Shown piece by piece: positions 36,363-45,100 of a stretch of DNA of 64,000 bases; position 1 is the first letter of the stretch, and every line of letters begins with the position of its first letter. The stretch comes from Arthrobacter sp. OAP107 (GTDB taxonomy: Bacteria; Actinomycetota; Actinomycetes; Actinomycetales; Micrococcaceae). The translations under genes and the position numbers were made by a program. The stretch is from positions 3,038,001 through 3,102,000 of the forward strand of contig NZ_JBEPOK010000001.1 of assembly GCF_040546765.1 (NCBI RefSeq), written 5' to 3'. Below the pieces are notes generated by a model. The model was not told the origin of the DNA, did no database searches, and was given only the letters and a program-made list of their open reading frames with translations.

Positions 36363-37254
36363 AAGGATTCCTTGAATGTCCCGACAAAATCTCTATGGCG
36401 GCGGCCAAACGTAATTCCCCGATTACCATCAATCGGAATCCCGCAAATGCCCTTGGGGCCGGTGCGGCGACCGTGGGGAATAGCATACTGCCGTCCCAGA
36501 ACTCGCACCAGAGTAAACTGCATATCACCTGCCTCCCGGAGCGTAAAAGGAATGCGAGTCAGAAGTCGATTTCAACGCAGTTTCCTGTTGGAAACCTCCA
36601 AGATTTGTAACATCTAGGCCCTGCGCGAAGACCAAAAGTTGTATGGTTCCTCACTCAACGGCACCGCGTCGTCGACGGAGACTGCGAACTTTGACTGAGG
36701 CAACGCTATGCGGCTCTCTCCTTGCAGACGCCCTGGCCGTATACTTTTGACTGTTCTGCTTGGTGCTATCCGCGCATTGCTTGATTGTCCCAAGGCATCG
36801 CCGGCCTTGTGCATGTCCTGGACGCCAGCTCCGGCAAAACTTCGCGGACACCGACCACAGATAGGGTCGCGGCAGCAAATTGCGGTCATCTTCAGGATGT
36901 CGCGCCGATTACTGGTCTCGTGGATCACGGCTACTTGTCAACGTGGGCACCTGTCGCGAGTTCACCACCATCCCTCAATAACTAAGTGACCAATATCGCG
37001 TCCCAGACATTCAGATCGAAGGAGGGCCATCTAGTGGGGGATTTTGCTTAGTTGAGGCGTCAAGCATACGAGTCGGACTTAGCCGCCACATGTCGGTGGC
37101 GACGGAGACCGAGCTGAGAGGCGACATAGCGGCTGAGGATACGAGTACGAGCTCCGCCTAATACGACCGAGGTCCAGGCGTGAATTACTAGACATTCTCC
37201 GAACGCAAGAGCAGGATCAGGGCAGGACTAGCACTTTCCAAAGGAGCTAATTTC
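36363..37254. other. Intergenic; promoter region of the five-gene operon
   Basis: No credible gene. The minus-strand frame at 36614-36928 has no family match or ribosome binding site. The operon promoter should lie just right of 36362. A small inverted repeat, CGCCAC-atgtcg-GTGGCG, stands near 37086-37103. The sequence from about 36.4 to 38 kb is visibly less GC-rich than the operon. Confidence 0.5.
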
Positions 37255-37923
37255 ATGGGCACCGGCAAATCCGAGAGCGTTCACGTGTCTTCTCTATGGC
37301 GCAGATTTTTCACTAAAAATATCCGATTGACGAATTCTGGCAGCGATGAGACGGGTGCCGAGCGGACGAAGGACGCATTGTCCTACTGTAGGCAGATCTA
37401 TGCGTCAACTTTGGACTGGTATAAAGTGGCTGACCAAAAAGGTCAACTCCTACTGACCCTAAACGGCGTCCTTGTGACAGTCAGTGCCAATGCAATTCTC
37501 CGGTCCGCATCTGATGTTGAAAAGATGCGACAAGTTCAATCTCAACTGACATGGGTTCTCACTCTATCTGCGGCGGCAACGATAGGGTTTTCCATCGTCT
37601 GTGCGATGCTATGCCTTCGCTCGCGGCTTTCCAATGCCCGAATAGATCGTTACTTATCCGATTTCAAAATCGGTGAAAAGTATCAACCAGTTGCAACGTT
37701 TTGGTTTGGAACATTGGCACACATGCCCGAAAAGGTGGGTGTTGATATGCTGCAGAATGCAACAAGTCAGTTTGAGCTGGAAGCCACGAGTCGTGAAATT
37801 ATGCTTTTGTCGCAGAACGTTCTTAGAAAACACAGGTGGGTCAACTTGGGATGGCTTTCTGCTGGCGCGGGATTATTGCTCCTTATTTCGGCGATGACGA
37901 GCATTGTTTATTTCGCTGGCTGA
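37255..37923 (+). CDS. PycTM/DUF5706-like membrane protein (orphan Pycsar-type effector candidate)
   Basis: ATG 37255 follows AAAGGAG. The 222-residue protein has a cytoplasmic helix ending in VADQKGQLLLTLNGVLVTV (residues 58-76). This matches the AD-KA--LLT-NG signature of PycTM/DUF5706 effectors and leads into the first membrane helix. A second helix (WVLTLSAAATIGFSIVCAMLC, 100-120), a cytoplasmic loop and a C-terminal membrane helix (LSAGAGLLLLISAMTSIVYF) follow. In Pycsar anti-phage systems such proteins are opened by cCMP or cUMP from a neighbouring cyclase and disrupt the membrane. No cyclase gene is nearby, so this is either an orphan or uses another signal. GC content is clearly lower than in neighbours, indicating transfer. 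Confidence 0.6.
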   Translation: MGTGKSESVHVSSLWRRFFTKNIRLTNSGSDETGAERTKDALSYCRQIYASTLDWYKVADQKGQLLLTLNGVLVTVSANAILRSASDVEKMRQVQSQLTWVLTLSAAATIGFSIVCAMLCLRSRLSNARIDRYLSDFKIGEKYQPVATFWFGTLAHMPEKVGVDMLQNATSQFELEATSREIMLLSQNVLRKHRWVNLGWLSAGAGLLLLISAMTSIVYFAG

Positions 37924-38282
37924 TGTGCCAATTCTCACGGAGCCAACCTAGAAAAAAGGCGAACATCACGAACACCTCAACTATGCCGCCCCGGCGGGTG
38001 GGGATTTTCAGCCCCACGATCGTCCGGTACGTGGACGAAATCGTTGAAGGTGATGAAGACGCAGTGCTATGCCCGACCGTGGCGCCGGGGCGAGGGGCCC
38101 GGAAATGGCTTGATGCCCGCGCTGTGGCCTCAGCTGACCTGACGGGCAACTACTGTTCCGTCACAAACCCCAAGTCTGTCGCGCTCCTGTATCCGCACTC
38201 CCTTGGCATCGCTCTCGGCCTTGCTTGGCAAACTTTGACGCCGCAGCCTTGAAAGACGCCCGGCCACGCGCGCACTCACCCG
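37924..38282. other. Mostly non-coding; possible gene fragment
   Basis: Part of the plus frame (37983-38252) looks protein-like (VGIFSPTIVRYVDEIVEGDE, LCPTVAPGRGARKWLDARAV), but it has no start signal or recognised family and is probably a fragment. A hairpin GTGGGG / CCCCAC near 38000 could end the upstream gene. Confidence 0.35.
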
Positions 38283-38800
38283 GGCCATCGCCGCTTGGAC
38301 CTACGAGAAACAGACCTCGACGGCGTGGCGTTCGCCTCCCGCCACGGCGACGACCTGCGACTGTGGACCATCTTCGAACGGCCACGACGGTTTCGTCAGC
38401 CCAAACCAAAGCTGCGGCACCGCACGGACGAAGAGGCCCGCGACAAAGTCCTCAACGGTGCTATGGGCCGCATATGGGGCGAGTACAACATCCCGACATT
38501 CGTGAACAAGCTCGGCATCGGCGACCTGCTCTGCGGCGGAGCCATCGCTCCCGAGGACCTGACGGTCGAGTGGATGGTGGACAACTTCTTCATCGTCGGT
38601 TCCCCGGACACTGTGATCCGGAAGATCGAGAACCTGTACAACACGGTGGGTGGCTTCGGCAGCCTCGTCAGCTTCGTCCACGAATACTCCGCGATCCCGA
38701 GCCCTACCGCCGCAGCTTCGAGCTGCTCGGAACCGTGGTGAGCCCGGCCGTGAAGCACCTCAACGGCACCAGCCCCGACCTCGTCGGTACAGCCAAGTAA
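38283..38800 (+). pseudogene. LLM-class flavin-dependent monooxygenase, C-terminal remnant
   Basis: The plus strand codes the end of a bacterial-luciferase-like monooxygenase: TDEEARDKVLNGAMGRIWGE, YNIPTFVNKLGIGDLLCG, VEWMVDNFFIVGSPDTVIRK, IENLYNTVGGFGSLV. After VHEYS the frame shifts and continues as DPEPYRRSFELLGTVVSPAV to LVGTAK and a stop at 38798-38800. Another shift is apparent near 38380 (GFVS region). The N-terminal half with the flavin site is absent. It sits 28 bp before an intact cupin gene, so the two probably once formed an oxidation operon. Confidence 0.7.
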
Positions 38801-38827
38801 ACCCCTACGAAAGGAAAAACCGGAAAA

Positions 38828-39157
38828 ATGGCAACTTTGCATAAGTACAACCCCCTCGACATCGCACTGGAGCTCAAGCCCCGAGATGACAGCAACGCCG
38901 AGGTGTGGAGCCAGCGCCTCTTCACCAGCGAGGACGAGAAGCAGTTCCACGGTGTATGGCAGGCGGCCCCCGGGGTGCACGCCAACCTTCCCGGACAGGA
39001 GACCGTGGTCATCCTTGAAGGACGGGCAACCGTCAGCGGGCTAAACCGTGAAAGCATCGACGTCGCTGCCGGAGACCTCGTCTTCGTCGACGCAGGCGAA
39101 GTCGCCACCTGGACCGTCCACGAACAGCTGCGCAAGGTCTTCGTGATCAACTCCTAA
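38828..39157 (+). CDS. Small cupin-domain protein (cupin_3/DUF861-like), 109 aa
   Basis: ATG 38828 follows GAAAGG. The product is a single cupin barrel: VWQAAPGVHANLPGQETVVI, LEGRATVSG and the second motif VAAGDLVFVDAGEVATWTVH ending in KVFVIN. Cupin_3 proteins of this size bind a metal or small acid and often accompany oxidoreductases. The usual histidine pair is incomplete, so catalysis is uncertain. It lies directly behind the broken flavin monooxygenase and was probably its partner. The gene itself is intact. Confidence 0.8.
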   Translation: MATLHKYNPLDIALELKPRDDSNAEVWSQRLFTSEDEKQFHGVWQAAPGVHANLPGQETVVILEGRATVSGLNRESIDVAAGDLVFVDAGEVATWTVHEQLRKVFVINS

Positions 39158-39943
39158 CGCCACAGAACACGGCCCAGCATGCAGCCGGGCTCGAGGGACC
39201 GGCCAAGCGCAGCATTCGCCGGTCCCTCGCCTGTTTCCTGCACGGGGCCGGTGCCACCGATCATGGCATAAGCCACATCGGGACGAACAGCGGACGTTTG
39301 CACTGGGAATTATGAACCGAGCGCTCTTGGAACGGGCTCTCCCCCCGCCTGTGGTCTTTTGCGCCGCAGGCGGACTGTCGCAATAGGCGGTGCCCATAAT
39401 GACAGTTCCCACAGCACTGGCCGCATGGGTGGATCCCACCCCAGAGAAAAGGTGAACGACGACCACGGCTTCATGCTGAACATCGCCAAGTGGAACGGCA
39501 GAATCGGCCACTTGCAAGGCGCCCCATTGACCAGCGAAGACGGCAGCACCGAGCTTGACTTGATCAGTCGGGCTGGCCTCTTTCGCCTCTGGGCGTTCAA
39601 CGCGGGCAAGGGGTGGCGTCAGCGAAAGTAACTGCTGGAGAACAGCCGATCGGGCCACTCCCCCAGGTTGACGGAATACCCATTATCGGCGTGCCGCACC
39701 TACGCCAACTGGACGAGAGAACCTGGCTCCTGTCGTGGCAGGCTGCCAGTCTGGCTTCCCCGTTGTAGCTGGCCATAAGGTGACGCGGTTGGTCGCAACC
39801 AGCCACCCACTCACATCCAGACAGGCCATGAACGGACGTCCTGCAGCCGTGGGCTCCACTTTTACGAACCAGCGGCCCCAACGGCAGCTTGGGAGGCAAG
39901 CTACGCAGGCAGCAAGGGCAACCAGCCTGCTGCCTGCGTACAA
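39158..39943. other. No supported gene; contains CATTATCGGCG motif copy 3
   Basis: Frames here have no family resemblance. The only feature is the motif at 39656-39691. The segment separates the convergent cupin gene and the broken MFS gene. Confidence 0.5.
39656..39691. repeat. CATTATCGGCG motif, copy 3
   Basis: CACTCCCCCAGGTTGACGGA followed by ATACCCATTATCGGCG; same layout as copies 1 and 2 (8231-8274, 14386-14429). No transposase gene is next to it, so it would be a solo IS end or scar. Confidence 0.5.
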
Positions 39944-41109
39944 TTAGCGGCGGTTGGCCATGAGCACGAGGGCGCTCGAGCCCAGCACGCCGGTGAGGGC
40001 GAAGATGAGCATGCCGGTGAACGAGCCCCCGCCTGACTGGATCAATGCCCCGCTGACAATCGGACCGATGGAGAAGCCAGTGCCGATCATCAGGTTCGTG
40101 GTGTTCATCAGGTGTCCGCCGCCGGAAAAGGAGGACAGCGTGGACAGCAGGTACGGCAGGATGAAGGTCCAGCAAACTTGAAGATCACGGCGGCCGCGGC
40201 GAATTGGATAAGGACCGGTGATCCGAAAAGCAACAAGATACTGAGGGCCATGCCCGTGTAACCTGCCGCCAGGTAGAGCTTCCGGCGCGGTGTCTCGCCA
40301 AGCGCGGTGGCAACAAGGGCGGACAGGATGCCGCCGACAGTAGCGAGGGAGCGGACCAGGCTGCTCGCGGAAAGGTCCATCCCGGAGCGCGCCGAGATCT
40401 GGGCGATGAATGACCAGACACCGCTGAGCGCGATGTAGAAAAGCAGCACGGCGGCCATGTCCGCGGCTGCTTTGAGGACTGGGACCCGGTTCCGCGATTC
40501 AGCAGCAACGGGGGTCGCGCTGCGCAGCATTTCGCCGTCGATACGCTTGACCACCAGCAGGCACAGCACTGCGAGGTCGGCCATAGTCCAGTAGATCGCT
40601 GAGACTCCCGCTCCGGCGAACAGTGACGGGAAGACCGCCAGAATGAGTGCTCCCATGGCCAGCTGGAAAACGACGAAGATTCCGAAGGCGCGGCTGGGAT
40701 TCGCTGTTTTGCCGCTGAGGGTCAGGATGATCACGGTGATGGAGCCTGCCGCGAGGCTGGTCACCAACCGGGCGATCATCAAGAGGCCGAAGTCGTCCAC
40801 GAAGCCGGAGACCACGTTGCCTGCAATGACGATCGCGGTGAAGATGTAGCTCGCCGTTCGCAGGTTCAGGCGCCGGAGCCATAGATAGGCCGGGACGGTG
40901 GCCAGGCTGAAAGCGCCAAGCTCCAGGGAGAAGAGTGTCCCCACCTGGACAGGGGTGAGACCGAACTGCTCGATCAGTTTGCCTGCGATGACGGGGGCAA
41001 TTAGCAGGACGGTGTAGAGGACTGCGCTGAAAACAGCGATATAGGTGTACGTCCCCTTGTCCGAGGAGACGGCTGCCGGAGCAGTTCGTGCCGTAGCGGT
41101 CATGGTCAT
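39944..41109 (-). pseudogene. MFS transporter broken by a one-base frameshift
   Basis: The start is ATG near 41109 (frame opens at 41136). The first ~300 residues form the helices of a major facilitator exporter (YIAVFSAVLYTVLLIAPVIA, LFSLELGAFSLATVPAYLWL, ARLVTSLAAGSITVIILTLS, MAAVLLFYIALSGVWSFIAQ). At about 40180, after AVIFKFA, the frame is lost. The expected continuation WTFILPYLLSTLSSFSGGGH, then MIGTGFSIGPIVSGALIQSG, ends in VLMANRR and TAA (39944-39946) in the -1 frame. A single missing base explains it. Substrate unknown; the helix pattern is generic for drug or aromatic-compound MFS proteins. Confidence 0.8.
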
Positions 41110-41269
41110 TGTCTTTCGGGCAGGACGAAGCGGCAAGGGCGCCGTCAGCGGGAAATTGGGGCAGAGCTTCCTCGGCTCTTGTTAGAGCAGGGGTGATGCG
41201 GAAACCGTCAGGCGTGCTGCGTTGTGTGAGGCATTCGACCCGGCTTGTGGGGGTGGTTAGGCTGTGGCG

Positions 41270-41923
41270 GAGGGGAGCATCAGTCAGAGCCTTATGCATA
41301 TCCATTCTGACTACCGCGCGAAGCTGGTCGCCGCCCTCCCGGGCCGTATACCAGAAGTCAAACAGCACATCCGAGATATACCCGCTGGCGAGCTCCGGCA
41401 CATACGCGTTGAGGCGTAGGTACCAGGAACTGATAGCGCCCACACGCCCTTCCAATTGGATAGAGGCCGGCACATCCTGGAACCGCAGGTCGGCGTTGGA
41501 ACTTTAAAGGGTATATATTCCGTCGAGCAGTGCCGGATCTTTCCGCCCACTGCTGGCAAGCAAGGTTAGGGTATACGACGTCATGGCAGCCTGAGTAGTA
41601 ACGATCCTAACTGCGAAATGTGGTTGCTTATTCTCCCATGTCATCAGTCGGCGGAAGTACTGACCGGGAAAGTCAGCGTCAAACATCACCTCAGGAATGT
41701 CTACGTAACATTCACCGTTATGCGTCAACTGCAGCAGAGCGACGGGATCGAGTTGCCGGAGGGAGATCTTCTTGTTGACTTGATACTCGTATTGGTTACC
41801 TGCCATCTGTTGGAGTTCGTCTTTGAGGCTGTTGTCCATCATCCGCTGGAGCTCATGTTTGAGCCTGGCCCCGACTAGCCCGTCGCTCAGACTCTCATCC
41901 TCCCAGAATCTACCATTCATCAT
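41270..41923 (-). pseudogene. C-terminal (TcB-binding) remnant of a second TcA-like gene
   Basis: ATG 41918-41920 or 41921-41923 with GGAGG upstream starts a 139-aa frame. It aligns with the TcB-binding region of the big TcA gene: NGRFWEDESLSDGL vs INYGYWDDSKSGLM; ISLRQLDPVALLQL vs ISLLRVDPLALLAL; IPEVMFDADFPGQYFRR vs IPEELFDLDFAGHYFRR. A TAA at about 41506-41508 interrupts; the same frame resumes with NADLRFQDVPASIQLEGRVG and VLFDFWYTAREG, then fades. It stands ~200 bp downstream of the TcB-TcC gene. Most likely it is the leftover of a duplicated tcA. The good ribosome site leaves open that the 139-aa fragment is made. Confidence 0.7.
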
Positions 41924-42122
41924 TGCCTCCGTTGTTGAGAAATTCGGTGCTCAAGCAGGCATTTTGGCGACGTAAAGTGATACATTCAGCCGATGGACGA
42001 ATTTCGTGTCATCAAAATTGGAAATATAGGACCCGTTCCGCTATAAAGTTAGATGTCAATATATCGCCGCAAATCAATTGAAGTAGATCCCTTTTCTTCT
42101 CTTGCCCGGGATATGCCCACCA
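41924..42122. other. Short gap after the TcB-TcC gene
   Basis: AT-richer 200-bp spacer containing the ribosome binding site of the TcA remnant. No clear hairpin terminator seen. Confidence 0.4.
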
Positions 42123-45100
42123 TTAGCTGCGCAGCCATCGCTGCAGGTGGAATAACCCGACCCCCGCCGCGGCGATGAGTCCGCCTACAAGAAAAGCCGG
42201 CATGCTGAAGAAGGCTCCTATTGTAATTGCGGCCCCCGCTAGCAGACCCACGCCGCCTGCGAACGCACCCCAGAAATCTCGGCGGCGAAATGCCCGAATG
42301 CCGCTGATAGCAGAGGTAATTGCTATTCCAACGCCTCCGAGCGCCAGACCCGCAGTCATCGCTGTGACCCCGGCTCCAGCCGTTGCGCCAGGCGAAGCTA
42401 ATGCATAAACTTCTAGCCCGCCTCCTACCGTTGAGACCGCATCTCCCCCGGCCATGGCGTAGTCTTTGTCGGCAAGGTCACTTCCCAGTGCAAATGCAGA
42501 AAGCGCGTAACCCGCAACTGTGAGCCCTCTGCCGGCTACGCCTAGAGCTCCGGGCAGCCCTCGCACATGTTCAGGCGGAATAGAATCGGGGACGGGCCCC
42601 CTGATCTTGTTATAACCAGTTGCGATATCCGCTCCAGCGGATGGTGGCGCATCTGTTGGGGTGATCACCACTGCTTGTGGGCTCTTTCCAGCCATCGAAC
42701 CAGTTGCGTTGCTTGCTATTGCTTTCCCCGCATCACGCGTAGCCTTACTGGCGTGGGCCTCTAAGGTCGCCGCGCTCCCGTTGCTTGATTTGATCTGTTT
42801 GACGCGGGTATCCGTTTCTACGTCATAGAGCGGCCTGTTGTCACCCTGGGCCCTGATGGCTTTCGCAATGTCGTTGTTATAGAGATGTTCAAGCGTAAAG
42901 CCTCTATCGCGAAAACTGCGGCCTAACCAGATCCCCTTTTCGACCACTGGCCCGGCGTGAGTTAACGAATCAGGGCGTGGGGCATCCGTGTCCTCTGACG
43001 GCGGAGTTGTTGTCGTATCGTCGTTAGGCGGTGTTGGGTGAATATTTTTTGGGGCGGGACCTGATATTTGACTATCGGCAGATGACGCGTTTTCATCAGC
43101 GGGGGAACCGTCTGTTGCGGCTGGATTAGACTCGGTTGGAACATAAACGTACCAACCACCCTTATCCGGGAGCCATCGGGAGCGATAGTTCTCATTAGTC
43201 AAGGAAGGGTCAAATTGCCATCCCGCCGGCGCATTCCCGAAAATGCGCTTTAGGTCATCAAAGCTTTCTTCTCCGGTGAGCTTTTCTTTTGTCCGCTTTA
43301 CCATTTCCAGCGGCTCTGAATCGGTGCCGGTGGCATCCACAAAGACAGCTGGACTGTTCCGGGCAAATCTGAAGAGATGTAGCCCGTCTGAAAACCCTCT
43401 TGGATCGCTACTTATCCATCTGCCTAGCCATGGCGCGTAGTATCTTTGTCCAAAGTAGTACAGTCCGGTTTCTTGATCCTGCTCTTTTCCACTGAACCGA
43501 TATCGCTTTAAACTTAGGTCGAAACCTGGCTTGGCGGAGCGATAGGCCGATGTACCGTACGGGTGATACTCTTCATAGGAAATCGGATTGCCATTCTCAT
43601 CCGTCTCCAGCACCGCTGAGCCGAGGCGATTCGTATACTGATAGCGAATTAGCGCGATGTGTAGCGGGTTGGCGGGGTCGGCGTTGTCGTCGTCGAACGT
43701 CTTGGTGTCGGCCTGCGCAATTTGTCCGGTGTTGTCGCTGATGTGAACCGTCCAGCGTTCGAACCGCAGCGCACCGCTAGTCCGTCGGCGCCGGCGGAAG
43801 ATCATTACCGCGCCGAGGAAAATCCACTCCAGTTTCAAATTGCCATTGCGTTCGATCACCTTGCGCTGGCGTTGACCACCCAGACCATAGACGTAGTAGG
43901 CGTTTCCCCCGCCCCGGAGGTTGACGTGTCGAAGTTGGTCCATGCAGTTCCAGTCCATTACGGCCAGATGTGGCATCCGGATCATGTTGCCATAGGAGTC
44001 ATGGTCGCACGTGCCGCTGTAGGGCCCGCCGTCCAGGTCACCGGGCATGCTGGTGGCCGTGAGTCGGTTAGTGCGGTTGCCAATGGCGTCGTCAAAAGCG
44101 TAACGGTAGTGGCGCGTCCAGCCGCTGCCAGCTCCAGCTTGAGGCCTGTATCGGTGTCGTAGGACCTTGATATTTCCGAGGAGGTCGTATTCGTACTCTT
44201 GGGTATAGCGACGCAGCGCATTGGTGCTGTTGAGGTGCGGCAGCTGAGGCACGACGTCCAGATCGGAATCGGTACGGATGGTGTCGTTCCCAAGTCCCGC
44301 GAGTTCTCGGCCAGAGGCGCGTACGAGCTGGTAAATAGCGTCGTATTCGTACAGGTTTTTGGGCTTGACTACTGCATTGTTGAAGAAGTAGGTCTGCTGC
44401 GCATCGTCGCGGATCTCGGTAATGTTGCCGACTGGATCGTAAGCGTAGTTCAAGTTCTGGAGACTCTGCGTCTGCGGGTTAGCGCCCGCTTTGTAAGTCA
44501 GTAGTTCGGTCAGCCGGAATGTTTTCGGATCGTAGAAGTACCGGGTGAACACGTCGTTGCCGTAATGAGCCATCTGGCGCTGGCCCTTTGCATCGTAATC
44601 CTGACCTTTGAGAAAGTCGATGAAGTTACCTTGCCCCCGGATTTGCGCCTTGAGGGAGGCAAGAAAGTTGGCCTCGTTGTACGTGGGCACAACAATCGTG
44701 CCATCGGGCAACGCTACTCGCATCGGGCGGTTCAACGCGTCGTATGTGGAGCTGGCAGTGAAGACTTCTGCCACCTCCAGATCTTGGCTTGCGGCGGCCT
44801 GGATGGCAGGAATGTCCGGCTGGCCGGGCAGGAGGCTCCAGTTGAGATCGTTCTTGTATTCATTGGCCAGAACCCGCTCAACGGACCTCGGGTTACCTTT
44901 GAAATCCAACTCCGGCACGCGGACCATTCCGGCCTGGTCGAAGACCAGATGGGCGGCCCCGAGTAGATTGAGTGGCTGGGCGTTGGCTTGCCCCATGCGA
45001 TCACCGTAGACGACGAAGTTAAGCAGGATCTCAGCGCGCCCGGCCTCTTGCACAAAGATGCTGATCGGGCGTTGTAAGTCGTCGTAGTCAGTGCGGAATT

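Noticed and set aside
36363..38282. Complete Pycsar defence pair
   Set aside because: No pyrimidine cyclase or other nucleotide cyclase frame was found on either strand near the PycTM-like gene.
40499..41473. 324-aa minus-strand ORF
   Set aside because: Its start belongs to the TcA remnant frame and the remainder is an out-of-frame reading of the MFS gene, so it is a chimera of two features and not a gene.
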